This document shows positions 1-9,201 of a stretch of DNA of 64,000 nucleotides, in pieces. The position numbers and the translations under genes were made by a program. The first letter of the stretch is position 1, and every line of letters starts with the position of its first letter. The notes under the pieces are model-generated. The model was given only the letters and a program-made list of their open reading frames with translations, was not told where the DNA came from and ran no database searches. Source of the DNA: Mycolicibacterium arenosum (GTDB lineage Bacteria > Actinomycetota > Actinomycetes > Mycobacteriales > Mycobacteriaceae); assembly GCF_024320865.1 (NCBI RefSeq), contig NZ_JANDBD010000002.1, forward strand, positions 648,653 through 712,652, in the 5' to 3' direction.

Positions 1-157
1 TACGGTCCTCGCGGGTCAGCCCCGGCGGGTACACCGTGAGGCGGTAGCGCGCCACGCCGTAGCGGCCGTCGGAGACCTCGAGGTTTCCCCACGCCTGTGC
101 ACCCTCGAGGAGCGCGCGCAGCGGTGTGCGGCCTGACCGGGTCGGAAGGGTCGTCAT
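1..157 (-). CDS. DUF6611-like conserved mycobacterial protein, partial
   Basis: Only the first 52 codons lie in the window; the gene runs off the left edge. The start is ATG at 155-157. The visible N-terminus closely matches that of the complete gene just upstream (167-697): both begin MTTxPTRS, carry a conserved LExGxxxWGxLEVSDGRYGVARYRL-type stretch, and share long blocks of DNA identity. The two are therefore tandem paralogues, 9 bp apart on one strand. I associate the family with the NCBI name DUF6611 from memory; its function is unknown to me. Confidence 0.7.
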   Translation of the reverse strand, partial: MTTLPTRSGRTPLRALLEGAQAWGNLEVSDGRYGVARYRLTVYPPGLTREDR

Positions 158-166
158 GGGCGGGGG

Positions 167-697
167 TTACCCGGAGATGCGGTCGCCCATGCGGGTGTAC
201 ACGCGCCAGACTTCGGCCTCGTGCTCGACCGTGGTGAGCTCGCCCGAGGCGAGCCGGGTGTCGGCGCGGATGAGCTGCTCGGCGAGTGCGCCGAGCTCGT
301 AGTACGCGGCGAGGACGTCGAGGTCGCGAACACCGACCATGCGCACGACGGTCATCGTGCGGACCTGCCCGCGTACTCGTCCCGCCATGGCCATGACCGC
401 GAATCCGGCGGCCAGGCAGGTGCCCGTCGCCACCGCGAGTGCGACGGTCGGCGACGCGGCGGTCATCAGCGTCACCTGGAGGACCAGCCAGAGCACCAGG
501 CCCCAGATCGGGAACGCGCGCCAGAGCCGCAGCGGGATCCGCTCGTCGCGGCCGAGGCCGGGCGGGTACACCGTGAGGCGGTAGCGCGCGACGCCGTAGC
601 GGCCGTCGGAGACCTCCAGGCCACCCCAGGTGCGCTCGCCGTCGAGCAGTGTGCGCAGCAGGGGCGCGCGGGTCGATCGGGTGGGCGGTGTCGTCAT
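167..697 (-). CDS. DUF6611-like membrane-associated protein, 176 aa
   Basis: Complete paralogue of the partial gene downstream. The start was set at ATG 695-697 because the MTTPPTRS start matches the paralogue; the open frame continues upstream without resemblance. An N-terminal soluble segment ending near VYPPGLGRDERI is followed by two hydrophobic stretches (about residues 64-105) that look like a membrane hairpin, then a C-terminal helical region with ELGALAEQLI and a WRVYTRMGDRI end. Function is not recognised. It is divergent from the Fe-S gene at 808, sharing a 110-bp intergenic region. Confidence 0.75.
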   Translation of the reverse strand: MTTPPTRSTRAPLLRTLLDGERTWGGLEVSDGRYGVARYRLTVYPPGLGRDERIPLRLWRAFPIWGLVLWLVLQVTLMTAASPTVALAVATGTCLAAGFAVMAMAGRVRGQVRTMTVVRMVGVRDLDVLAAYYELGALAEQLIRADTRLASGELTTVEHEAEVWRVYTRMGDRISG

Positions 698-770
698 GTA
701 CGCCGGTCTACTCGCGCCCACTCGGGCGATGCGCGGCCCATACGGAATCCTTACGCCGCAGCTCCGCATC

Positions 771-806
771 TTGACGGCAGCTAGATATAGCTGACTATAC
801 TCAGCT
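771..806 (+). promoter_or_regulatory. Promoter with an inverted repeat over the -10, leaderless start
   Basis: TTGACG at 771-776 and TATACT at 796-801 are spaced 19 bp. ATG 808 follows the -10 by only 6 bases, so the mRNA is expected to be leaderless. A perfect inverted repeat (AGCTGA, 6-base spacer, TCAGCT; 789-806) straddles the -10, and a second one (TATAG CTGA CTATA, 786-799) overlaps it. This is a good candidate repressor site; the regulator is not identifiable here. Confidence 0.55.
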
Positions 807-807
807 G

Positions 808-1845
808 ATGACCGAGAAGCTGCCGCGGCGGTTGGCCGACCATCCGACGGTGCGCACGATGCGCGAGCGTGCACCGTCGACCCCGCCCGGCGCGCTGGAC
901 GCCGGCTGGCTGCGCCGGTTGTGCCTCGAGGCGGGTGCCGACGACGTCGCGTTCGCCAGCGTCGAGAACCCCGCACTGGAATCGGAGCGCGAGCACGTCG
1001 AGCACGCGCTGCCGGGTGCGCGCAGCTTCATCTCCCTCGTCGTGAAGATGAACCGCGACAACGTGCGCTCACCCGCGCGCAGTGTGGCCAACCAGGAGTT
1101 CCATCGCACCGGCGAGGTGATCAACGAGGCTGCGCACCGCATCACCCGCACCCTGCAGGACGCCGGCTATCGGGCGCTCAACCCGTCGGCGACGTTCCCG
1201 ATGGAGATGGACGACTTCCCCGGCCGCATCTGGGTCGTGGCGCACAAGCCGGTCGCGGTGGCGTCGGGCCTGGGCGTCATGGGCATCCACCGCAACGTGA
1301 TCCATCCCCGCTTCGGCAACTTCATCCTGCTCGCCACCATCGTGGTGGCCGAGGAGATCTCCGAATACGGTGAGCCGCTGGACTACTCGCCGTGCCTCGA
1401 GTGCAAGCTCTGCGTCGCCGCCTGTCCGGTCGGCGCGATCGGCAAGGACGGCGAGTTCGACTTCGTGGCGTGCTCGGTACACAACTACCGCGAGTTCATG
1501 GGTGGTTTCACGGACTGGGCGCAGACCATCGCCGACAGTGCCGACGCCGCCGACTTCCGCTCGCGTGTCACCGATTCGGAGAACGCGTCGATGTGGCAGA
1601 GCCTGTCCTTCAAGGCGAACTACAAGGCCGCCTACTGTCTGGCGGTGTGCCCGGCCGGGGAGGAGGTCATCGAGCCGTACCTCGAGGACCGCAAGGGCTT
1701 CGTCAAGCTGGTCCTCAAGCCGCTGCAGGACAAGCGGGAGACGCTCTACGTTCTGCCCGATTCGGCTGCGAAGGAACACGCGGAACGCCGCTTCCCCCAC
1801 AAGCCCACCAAGGTCGTCGACAGCGGGATCCGGGGCCGCCGGTAG
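808..1845 (+). CDS. 4Fe-4S ferredoxin-type protein, QueG-like
   Basis: A 345-residue cytoplasmic iron-sulfur protein. A ferredoxin motif CLECKLCVAACPVGAI lies near residues 196-211, and a further CxxxC pair (AYCLAVCPAG) lies near 276-285, the arrangement of the C-terminal ferredoxin half of epoxyqueuosine-reductase-like proteins. The N-terminal 190 residues resemble the QueG-type substrate domain only loosely, and I see no other queuosine gene nearby, so I would not call it QueG. The downstream MBL-fold gene begins 22 bp after the stop and may be co-transcribed. Confidence 0.8.
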   Translation: MTEKLPRRLADHPTVRTMRERAPSTPPGALDAGWLRRLCLEAGADDVAFASVENPALESEREHVEHALPGARSFISLVVKMNRDNVRSPARSVANQEFHRTGEVINEAAHRITRTLQDAGYRALNPSATFPMEMDDFPGRIWVVAHKPVAVASGLGVMGIHRNVIHPRFGNFILLATIVVAEEISEYGEPLDYSPCLECKLCVAACPVGAIGKDGEFDFVACSVHNYREFMGGFTDWAQTIADSADAADFRSRVTDSENASMWQSLSFKANYKAAYCLAVCPAGEEVIEPYLEDRKGFVKLVLKPLQDKRETLYVLPDSAAKEHAERRFPHKPTKVVDSGIRGRR

Positions 1846-1867
1846 CGGGGTTGCCTACGATGGCGCC

Positions 1868-2565
1868 GTGAGCACCTACCGGTGGGAGCGGGTTGCCGAC
1901 GGTGTATACCGTTGCCGGTTGCCGTTTCTCGACGTGACGGTCGGTGCCGTCACGGGTCGCGACGGGGTGGTGCTGATCGACTCTGGCACCACGCTGGCCG
2001 AAGCAGGCGCCATCGCCGACGACGTCCGCGGTCTCGACCCGCGCGGCGTCACGGATCTGGTGCTGACACACCACCACTTCGACCACGTCCTGGGGTGCTC
2101 GGTGTTCGCCGACGCGCGAACCCACTGCGCCGACGAGGTGCTCGCGGCACTGCGCGACGCGGGTGCACTGGCGGCCGACGCCGTCTCCTACGGGGCGGAT
2201 GCCGCCGAAATCGCCGCCACCGTGGCGGCGCTGCGTCCGCTGAATCGCCGCGGCGTGGAGTCGACGATCGACCTCGGTGATCGCGTGGTGACGCTGCTGA
2301 GTCCCGGTCGCGGCCACACCGGCCACGATCTCGTCGTCGTCGTGCCGGGTGCGCCGACGGTCGTCTTCTGCGGCGATCTGGTCGAGGAGTCCGGTGACCC
2401 GGCCATCGCGGACGACAGTCACCCCGCGGAGTGGGCGGACACCCTCGACGTCGTCCTGGCCGCGGGTGGCCCCGATGCGCGCTACGTGCCGGGGCACGGC
2501 GCCGTTGTCGACGCCGATTTCGTTCGGCGGCAACGGGACTGGCTGAGGCAGCGCGTCGACGCGGA

Positions 2566-2569
<4 letters not shown>
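1868..2569 (+). CDS. MBL-fold metallo-hydrolase
   Basis: A 233-residue protein of the metallo-beta-lactamase superfamily. The zinc-binding HHHFDH motif (H68-x-H70-x-D72-H73) is intact, followed by GRGHTGHD and FCGDLVEE, which supply later metal ligands, and a C-terminal YVPGHG histidine. The length and single domain fit the glyoxalase-II-like/SoxH-like subgroup; the substrate is unknown. GTG 1868 was chosen because the homologous part starts there and the nearby ATG at 1860 is out of frame. Its stop overlaps the stop of convergent pth by 4 bp. Confidence 0.85.
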
Positions 2570-3144
<575 letters not shown>

Positions 3145-3156
3145 GACAGCGGTCGC

Positions 3157-3831
3157 CTACTCGGACTTCTCTTCGGCGGCCTCTTCGGCTTCGGCCACGG
3201 CCTCCGCGAACTCCTCGACCTGCTCCTCGATCGACGCACCGCCGCCCTCGGCCTCGAGGTCCGCAGCCGTCGGCGCCGGGATGACGTTGATGACGAGCAG
3301 TTCGGGGTCGGAGATGAGCGTGACGCCGTCGGGCAGCGGGACGTCCGCGGCGGTGATCTGCGTGCCGGGCGTGAGGCCCTCGACCGAGACGGTGAAGTTC
3401 TCGGGAATCGACATCGCGTCGGACTCGATCTCGATGGCGTTGGCCTCCTGGTTGACCAGCGTCTCGGGAGCCGCGTCACCCTCGACGAGGACGTTGACCT
3501 CGACGGTGACCTTCTCGCCCCGGCGGACGACCAGCAGGTCGGCGTGGGTGATGCTGCGACGGATCGGGTGGATCTCGAGCGCCTTGGTCAGCGCCAGCTG
3601 CTCCTTGCCCTCGACGTCGAGGGTCAGCACCGCGTTGGTGCCCGAGTGGCGCAGCACGGCCGCGAAGTCGTGTGCCGACAGTTCGAGGTGCTGCGGGTCG
3701 GTGCCGTGGCCGTACAGCACGACGGGCACCTTGCCCTCGCGACGGGCCTGGCGCGATGCGCCCTTGCCGGTGCGCGTGCGCACGGCGGCGACCAGCTGAT
3801 TGGGGGTGGACTTCGCCGAGGACTTGGCCAT
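3157..3831 (-). CDS. rplY: 50S ribosomal protein L25/general stress protein Ctc
   Basis: A 224-residue long-form L25 (CTC/TL5 type). The N-terminal 5S-rRNA-binding domain ([27 protein letters not shown]) is followed by a beta-domain (about 100-190) and an acidic, Glu/Ala-rich tail. It binds 5S rRNA in the large ribosomal subunit. An AGGAG Shine-Dalgarno lies 9 bases before ATG 3831. A 127-bp upstream gap with a small hairpin separates it from the SDR gene, so it probably has its own promoter and is co-transcribed with pth. Confidence 0.95.
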   Translation of the reverse strand: MAKSSAKSTPNQLVAAVRTRTGKGASRQARREGKVPVVLYGHGTDPQHLELSAHDFAAVLRHSGTNAVLTLDVEGKEQLALTKALEIHPIRRSITHADLLVVRRGEKVTVEVNVLVEGDAAPETLVNQEANAIEIESDAMSIPENFTVSVEGLTPGTQITAADVPLPDGVTLISDPELLVINVIPAPTAADLEAEGGGASIEEQVEEFAEAVAEAEEAAEEKSE

Positions 3832-3903
3832 GTGATGTTGCTCCTGTAACCGGTGGTCAGTGCACGGCCAGGTCGCAAGGGTTCTTGCAGTCCCGTCGAT
3901 AAC

Positions 3904-3920
3904 GGTGGTTCGGTACCACC
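3904..3920. other. Small hairpin between the SDR gene and rplY
   Basis: GGTGGT (3904-3909) and ACCACC (3915-3920) form a perfect 6-bp stem with a 5-base loop. It lies 38 bp past the SDR stop side and 73 bp before the rplY start, both on the minus strand. It may be a weak terminator for the SDR gene or an rplY leader hairpin; there is no U-tract. Confidence 0.35.
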
Positions 3921-3958
3921 CTCGCCGTGATCGTCGGCAAGGTTATCCGATCAGGGCC

Positions 3959-4837
3959 TCAGAGCGGAAATCCGGTGCCCGTGAGCTGCTCGGAGAGCTC
4001 CCACAGCGCTCGAGCCGTGCCCTTGGAGCTGGCCAGCGGACTGCGGGGACTCAGCCCGGTGGCGCCCCGTGCGCCGAATCGCGGCCCGATGAAGCTGTTG
4101 CCCGGCACGTCCTGCGACACGGCGTACAGCGTTTGGCGGGCGCCGAAGTCGGCACTGGTGGCCATGACGTTGGCCGCCTTCCAGAACTTGGTGCCGAACT
4201 CGTTGCCGGTCTGGCCCTGCAGGTTGGTCGCCGAGTAGCCGGGATGCGCGGCGACGGCGCGGACCGCCGACCCGCTGGCCGTCAGCCGCGCCTGCAGTTC
4301 GCTGGTGAAGAGCAGGTTCGCGAGCTTCGACTGGCCGTACGCCGGCCAGGCGAAGTACGGCCGCGATTTCCAGTTCAGGTCCTTGATGCTGACCTTGCCG
4401 ATCAGGTGCATCAGCGATGACACCGTCACCACTCGATCGGTGACCTTGGGCAGCAGCAGGTTGGTCAGGGCGAAGTGGCCGAGGTGGTTCGTCCCGATCT
4501 GGCTCTCGAACCCGTCCACGGTCTGCGCGTACGGGACGGCCATGATGCCCGCGTTGTTCACGAGCACGTCGACGGTGTCGGTGGATTCGAGAAAGCCGTC
4601 GGCGAACGCCCGGACCGACGCCAGGTCCTGCAGGTCGAGCGGCCGCACCTCGACGTCTCCCGGCATGCCCGCCGCGGCCGCGTCGCCCTTCGCGGTGTTG
4701 CGGCACGCCAGGATCACCCGTGCGCCGACGCGGGCGAGCTCGCGCGCGGTGACCTCGCCGAGCCCGCTGTTGGCACCCGTCACGATGACGGTGCGGCCGG
4801 CGAAGGAGGGAAGTCGGGCGGCGGTCCAGTCGCTCAT
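3959..4837 (-). CDS. Short-chain dehydrogenase/reductase (SDR)
   Basis: A 292-residue classical SDR of the retinol-dehydrogenase-like mycobacterial group. The cofactor motif TGANSGLG lies near residues 20-27, followed by NNAG near 93-96, a catalytic Ser in VSSLMHL, and YGQSK supplying Tyr and Lys near 166-170. ACRN after strand beta-2 suggests NADP(H). Substrate unknown. It is inserted between lpqT and rplY, which are close neighbours in M. tuberculosis, so it looks like a lineage-specific addition. Confidence 0.88.
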   Translation of the reverse strand: MSDWTAARLPSFAGRTVIVTGANSGLGEVTARELARVGARVILACRNTAKGDAAAAGMPGDVEVRPLDLQDLASVRAFADGFLESTDTVDVLVNNAGIMAVPYAQTVDGFESQIGTNHLGHFALTNLLLPKVTDRVVTVSSLMHLIGKVSIKDLNWKSRPYFAWPAYGQSKLANLLFTSELQARLTASGSAVRAVAAHPGYSATNLQGQTGNEFGTKFWKAANVMATSADFGARQTLYAVSQDVPGNSFIGPRFGARGATGLSPRSPLASSKGTARALWELSEQLTGTGFPL

Positions 4838-4850
4838 ACGGTGAGCCTAA

Positions 4851-5516
4851 TCACGGCACCTTGACCGTGAAGCCCTTGATGATCGCCTCGATGTCGGGGC
4901 CGTCGGCCTGCGCCTCGTCGGCGAAGCTCGTCACCGTCAACTGGACCAGGTACTGCTGACCCGGCGCGTCCGGCTTCGTCGGCTTGCCGGTGGCGATGAC
5001 GACGCGGTTGTAGCTCTGCATCCGCTGACCCTGAAGGTCGTAGCTGCCCTCGATCATCGACGAGGGGAAGCCGCGGAAGTTGTCCTTCGACCCGTTGAGC
5101 TTCTTGAAGTTCTCGCTCATCTCCGCGTCGGCGTCGGCGTGCTTGATCGCCTCCGCGGCGTCGACCTTCCCGGTCAGCTCGAAGACGACGAGCATCGCGC
5201 TCGGGTAGCCGTTGCCCTTGGTGATGGTTCGCGTCCCCGGCGCCAGGTTCTCGTTGACGTAGGGCTGCCACCCGTCCGGCATCGGGATGCTGATCGTCAG
5301 GTCCTTCAGCTGGTCGGCGGCGACGGGGCGGCCGACGACGCCGACGCTCTCGAGGTACTCCGAGAACGACTGCGTGGGCGCCTCGGTCGGCGTGGTGGTC
5401 GTCGTGGTCGGGGTCGTCGACCAGATCGACTGGTAGTCGGGCGCCGAGGGACCGCAGCCGACGGTCGTCAGTGCGACGGCCGCCACCGCGACCGACAGGC
5501 GCCTGCGCAGCGTCAC
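4851..5516 (-). CDS. lpqT: LpqT-like lipoprotein (LpqN/LpqT family)
   Basis: A 221-residue secreted lipoprotein. GTG at 5514-5516 starts a short signal (RRR then a hydrophobic stretch) ending in TTVGC, a slightly atypical lipobox with Thr at -3. A Thr/Pro-rich linker follows, then the LpqN/LpqT domain (LKDLTISIPMPDGWQ to IIKGFTVKVP). The start overlaps the arsC-like stop by 4 bp (GTGA), so translation is probably coupled. The symbol rests on position (next to prs and glmU) plus sequence family; the exact role of LpqT proteins at the envelope is unknown. Confidence 0.88.
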   Translation of the reverse strand: MTLRRRLSVAVAAVALTTVGCGPSAPDYQSIWSTTPTTTTTTPTEAPTQSFSEYLESVGVVGRPVAADQLKDLTISIPMPDGWQPYVNENLAPGTRTITKGNGYPSAMLVVFELTGKVDAAEAIKHADADAEMSENFKKLNGSKDNFRGFPSSMIEGSYDLQGQRMQSYNRVVIATGKPTKPDAPGQQYLVQLTVTSFADEAQADGPDIEAIIKGFTVKVP

Positions 5517-5854
5517 AGAATCTCTCGGACGGAGTCCATCGGCCGCGCCAGCCGGGTGCCCCGTTCGGTGACGACGAACGGCCGCTCGATGAGGATCGGG
5601 TACTGCGCCATGGCGTCGAGCAGTTGCTCGTCGGAGGCCTCGGCGAGGTTCAGTTCGGCGTACAGCGCTTCGCGTTTGCGCACCGCGGTCCGCACGTCGA
5701 TGCCCGCGTCGGCGATCAGCGTCACCAGCTCCGCGCGCGACGGCGGCGTCTTGAGGTACTGCACGATCTCCGGTTCGATCCCGTTCTCGCGCAACAACTC
5801 CAGCGTTTTGCGCGAGGTTGAGCACTTCGGGTTGTGGAAAATCCGAACTGGCAA
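5513..5854 (-). CDS. arsC: ArsC-family (glutaredoxin-fold) protein
   Basis: A 113-residue protein of the ArsC/Spx/YffB group. The active-site segment NPKCSTSR holds Cys11, followed by YLKTPPSR and the RPFVVT motif near 91-96 with its substrate-binding Arg, as in glutaredoxin-coupled arsenate reductases. A TTG start (5852-5854) is the only plausible one; it lies 2 bp after the prs stop. No arsenite pump or ArsR gene is adjacent, so arsenate reduction is inferred from family only. It sits inside the prs-lpqT operon, which I remember as lacking it in M. tuberculosis. Confidence 0.85.
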   Translation of the reverse strand: MPVRIFHNPKCSTSRKTLELLRENGIEPEIVQYLKTPPSRAELVTLIADAGIDVRTAVRKREALYAELNLAEASDEQLLDAMAQYPILIERPFVVTERGTRLARPMDSVREIL

Positions 5855-5856
5855 GG

Positions 5857-6840
5857 CTAAGCCGATCCGTCGAACAGGCTCGTCACCGAGCCGTTGTCGA
5901 ACACCGCGCGGATGGTGTTGGCCAGCAGCGGCGCGATCGACAGGACGGTCAGCGCGGGGAAGCGCTTCTCCTCGCCGATCGGCAGCGTGTTGGTGACGAT
6001 GACCTCGCGGGCGCCGCAGTCGGCCAGCCGCTGGGCGGCGGGGTCGGACAGCACCCCGTGCGTCGCGGCGATGATCACGTCCTTCGCGCCGTCCTGACGC
6101 AGCAGGTTGACCGCACCGGCGATGGTGCCACCGGTGTCGATCATGTCGTCGGTGAGGATGCAGGTCTTGCCCCTGACGTCGCCGACGACGCGGTTGGACT
6201 TCACCTGGTTGGGCACCAGCGGATCGCGGGTCTTGTGGATGAACGCCAGCGGCACACCGCCGAGTGAGTCCGCCCACTTCTCCGCGACGCGGACACGGCC
6301 CGAGTCGGGGGAGACGACGACCATGTCCTCGTCGGAGTAGTTGTCGGCGATGTACCCCGTCAGCAGCTTCTGCGCGCGCATGTGGTCCACCGGGCCGTCG
6401 AAGAAGCCCTGGATCTGGTCGGTGTGCAGGTCGACGGTGACGATGCGGTCGGCGCCCGCCGTCTTGTAGAGGTCGGCGACCAGGCGCGCGGAGATCGGCT
6501 CGCGGCCGCGGTGCTTCTTGTCCTGCCGGGCGTAGGGGTAGAACGGCAGGATCGCGGTGATGCGCTTCGCGCTGCCGCGCTTGAGCGCGTCGATCATGAT
6601 GAGCTGCTCCATGAGCCACTGGTTCAGTGGTGCCGGATGGCTCTGCAGGACGAACGCGTCGCACCCGCGCACGGATTCGTCGAACCTGACGAAGATCTCG
6701 CCGTTGGCGAAGTCCCGCGCCGTCTGCGCGGTGACGGGAGTGTCGAGCTCCTTGGCCACCTGCTCAGCGAGTTCGGGGTGCGCCCGGCCCGAGAAAAGCA
6801 TCAGGCTCTTGCGGTTGTCGGTCCAGTCGTGGCTGCTCAC
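5857..6840 (-). CDS. prs: Ribose-phosphate pyrophosphokinase
   Basis: A 327-residue enzyme making PRPP from ribose 5-phosphate and ATP, for nucleotides, His, Trp and (in mycobacteria) arabinan precursors. Signatures seen: FANGEIFVRFDESVRG, the flexible-loop region PYARQDKKHRGREP, DLHTDQIQGFF, and the PRPP loop DDMIDTGGTIAGA. GTG at 6838-6840 was chosen because the conserved N-terminus (KSLMLFSGRAHPELA) follows. It lies 100 bp downstream of glmU and is followed directly by the arsC-like gene and lpqT. Confidence 0.97.
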   Translation of the reverse strand: MSSHDWTDNRKSLMLFSGRAHPELAEQVAKELDTPVTAQTARDFANGEIFVRFDESVRGCDAFVLQSHPAPLNQWLMEQLIMIDALKRGSAKRITAILPFYPYARQDKKHRGREPISARLVADLYKTAGADRIVTVDLHTDQIQGFFDGPVDHMRAQKLLTGYIADNYSDEDMVVVSPDSGRVRVAEKWADSLGGVPLAFIHKTRDPLVPNQVKSNRVVGDVRGKTCILTDDMIDTGGTIAGAVNLLRQDGAKDVIIAATHGVLSDPAAQRLADCGAREVIVTNTLPIGEEKRFPALTVLSIAPLLANTIRAVFDNGSVTSLFDGSA

Positions 6841-6940
6841 TTCTGCCCTCTCAACGGCGCATCGCCGGTCGGGATTCGATACGGGGCAATGGTACGTAGC
6901 CCTGCGGGCAGTTCGCTGCCGGGTTACCGGAATGTTGACG

Positions 6941-8413
6941 TCAGGCGTCGGAGTCATCGGAATCGGCCACTCCGGCCTGATTCGCGGCCGCCGCCGCCGA
7001 AGCCGCGGCGCTGCCCGGCCGCTTGCGCTGAACCCAGCCCTCGATGTTGCGCTGCGGGCCCGCCGAAACGGCGAGCGCGCCGGGCGGGACGTCGTCGCGC
7101 ACGACGGTGCCCGCGCCGGTGTACGCACCGTCACCGACGGTGACCGGAGCGACGAACATCGTGTCCGATCCGGTGCGCACGTGGGAGCCGATTGTGGTGC
7201 GGGACTTGCTTTCCCCGTTGTAGTTGACGAAGACACTCGATGCGCCGATGTTGCTGTGCTCGCCGATGTCGGCGTCACCGACGTAGGTGAGGTGCGGCAC
7301 CTTGGTGCCCGTCCCGATGGTCGCGTTCTTGGTCTCCACGAACGCGCCGAGCTTGCCGTCGGCGCCGAGGTGCGTGCCGGGACGCAGGTAGGTGAACGGG
7401 CCGACGCTCGCGTCGTCGCCGATCACCGATAGCTCCCCGTGGGTGCGGATCACGGAGGCGCGGTCGCCGACCTCCATCGTGGTGAGCGTGGTGTCCGGCC
7501 CGATGGTGCACGCCGCGCCGATCGCGGTGGCTTTGAGCAACTGGGTGCCCGGATGCACCACCGTGTCGCGGCCGATCGTCACGTCGACGTCGATCCACGT
7601 GGTGGCCGGGTCGATGACCGTGACGCCGCTGCGCTGGTGGGTGGCGACGATGCGGCGGTTGAGCTCCGCACCGAGTTCCGCCAGTTGCACGCGGTCGTTG
7701 ACACCCGCGACCAGCGCGCTGTCGTCGACGTGGTGGGCCCGCACGATGCCGCGGTCGCCGCGGATGATCGAGATCGCGTCGGTGAGATACAGCTCGCCCT
7801 GCGCGTTGTCGGACTTCAGGCGGCCCAGCGCGGAGCGCAGCGCCGTGACGTCGAAGGCGTAGACGCCGCCGTTGACCTCGCGGATGGCCCGCTGCGAGTC
7901 CGTGGCGTCGGCCTGCTCGACGATGCCGATGACCTCAGCGTCCTGCGTGCGCAGTATCCGGCCGTAGCCGGTCGGGTCGGGCACCGTCGTGGTGAGGACC
8001 GTGGCCGACGCCCCGGCGGCGCCGTGCCTGCTGATCAGTTCGGCCAGCGTGTCGGCGTCGAGCAGGGGGACGTCGGCGGTGGTGACGACGACCGTGCCCG
8101 CGAAATCGGCGGGCAGTGAGGGCAGCGCGGACGCGACCGCGTGGCCGGTGCCGCGCGGGCGGTCCTGCACGGCGACGTCGATTGGACGGCCCAGGTCGTC
8201 GGCCAGGTCGGCGACGGCGGCGCCGACGCGTTCCCGGTCGCTGCCGACCACCACGACGAGGTGCTGCGGGGACAGCTTGGCGATCGCGTGCAGTGCGTGG
8301 GCCAGCATGCTGCGACCCGCGAGGGGGTGCAGGACCTTGTTGAGGTCGGACCGCATCCGGGTGCCCGCGCCTGCGGCCAGCACCACGACGGCGGTATCGG
8401 TTCGGGAACTCAT
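6941..8413 (-). CDS. glmU: Bifunctional GlcNAc-1-P uridyltransferase/GlcN-1-P acetyltransferase
   Basis: A 490-residue enzyme making UDP-GlcNAc for peptidoglycan and mycothiol. The N-terminal pyrophosphorylase domain starts with LAAGAGTRM and Lys in NKVLHP; the nucleotide-binding [10 protein letters not shown] and a GELYLTD segment follow. The C-terminal half (from about 250) is a left-handed beta-helix with hexapeptide repeats and active-site YVGDADIG and NYNGE segments. An Ala-rich tail ending in acidic residues is a usual mycobacterial extension. The ATG start follows the tRNA-Gln gene by only 18 bp. Confidence 0.97.
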   Translation of the reverse strand: MSSRTDTAVVVLAAGAGTRMRSDLNKVLHPLAGRSMLAHALHAIAKLSPQHLVVVVGSDRERVGAAVADLADDLGRPIDVAVQDRPRGTGHAVASALPSLPADFAGTVVVTTADVPLLDADTLAELISRHGAAGASATVLTTTVPDPTGYGRILRTQDAEVIGIVEQADATDSQRAIREVNGGVYAFDVTALRSALGRLKSDNAQGELYLTDAISIIRGDRGIVRAHHVDDSALVAGVNDRVQLAELGAELNRRIVATHQRSGVTVIDPATTWIDVDVTIGRDTVVHPGTQLLKATAIGAACTIGPDTTLTTMEVGDRASVIRTHGELSVIGDDASVGPFTYLRPGTHLGADGKLGAFVETKNATIGTGTKVPHLTYVGDADIGEHSNIGASSVFVNYNGESKSRTTIGSHVRTGSDTMFVAPVTVGDGAYTGAGTVVRDDVPPGALAVSAGPQRNIEGWVQRKRPGSAAASAAAAANQAGVADSDDSDA

Positions 8414-8431
8414 GTGGACTCTCGCTCGCTG

Positions 8432-8503
8432 CTCCGTCGCCAGGACTCGAACCTGAACTATCTGAACCAAAATCAGAGGTGCTGCCGATTACACCACGAC
8501 GGA
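8432..8503 (-). tRNA. tRNA-Gln (TTG anticodon)
   Basis: A 72-nt minus-strand cloverleaf. The acceptor TCCGTCG/CGACGGA pairs fully (8497-8503 with 8433-8439), discriminator G at 8432. The anticodon arm TCTGA-TTTTGGT-TCAGA reads TTG (Gln), and the T arm carries GGTTCGAGTCC. CCA is not encoded. It sits between glmU and the divergent TetR gene, a conserved mycobacterial position. Confidence 0.95.
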
Positions 8504-8559
8504 CTGTTCCCGCGGCTGAGACTCTAGTCGACCGCGACCAGCAGGCTAACCTGATATTC

Positions 8560-9201
8560 GTGGCGGCCCCGGACAAGGAAGTGCGTGCACCGCGTGCGCG
8601 GATGACCGGTACCGAACGCCGCCAGCAGCTCATCGAGATCGCCAAGTCGCTGTTCGCCGAGCGCGGGTACGAGGCCACCTCCATCGAGGAGATCGCCCAG
8701 CGCGCCAGCGTGTCCAAACCCGTTGTCTACGAGCACTTCGGCGGCAAGGAGGGGCTGTACGCGGTGGTCGTCGACCGCGAGATGTCGGCGCTGCTCGACG
8801 GCATCACGTCGTCGCTCACGAACAACCGCTCACGGGTGCGCGTGGAGCGCGTCGCGCTGGCGCTGCTGACCTACGTCGAGGAGCGCACCGACGGCTTCCG
8901 GATCCTGGTCCGCGACTCGCCCGCGTCCATCGCCACCGGCACCTACTCCAGCCTGCTGAACGACGCCGTCAGCCAGGTCGCCTCGATCCTGGCCGGCGAT
9001 TTCTCCCGCCGCGGTCTCGATCCCGACCTGGCGCCGCTGTACGCGCAGGCACTCGTCGGTTCGGTGTCGATGACCGCGCAGTGGTGGCTCGACGTCCGCG
9101 AGCCGAAGAAGGAGGTCGTCGCCGCCCATCTGGTGAACCTGATGTGGAACGGCCTGACGCACCTCGAGGCCGACCCGGTCCTGCACCAGTACGACAACTA
9201 A
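8560..9201 (+). CDS. TetR-family regulator (Rv1019-like)
   Basis: A 213-residue repressor-type protein. The N-terminal HTH (about 20-65) reads RRQQLIEIAKSLFAERGYEATSIEEIAQRA then VSKPVVYEHFGGKEGLY, a clear TetR fold; the remainder is a helical ligand domain. GTG 8560 was chosen over upstream codons because earlier ones overlap the tRNA; the ATG at MTGTERRQQ is an alternative. Its position before mfd matches Rv1019. It converges with lysA2, overlapping 4 bp. Ligand and targets are unknown. Confidence 0.9.
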   Translation: MAAPDKEVRAPRARMTGTERRQQLIEIAKSLFAERGYEATSIEEIAQRASVSKPVVYEHFGGKEGLYAVVVDREMSALLDGITSSLTNNRSRVRVERVALALLTYVEERTDGFRILVRDSPASIATGTYSSLLNDAVSQVASILAGDFSRRGLDPDLAPLYAQALVGSVSMTAQWWLDVREPKKEVVAAHLVNLMWNGLTHLEADPVLHQYDN

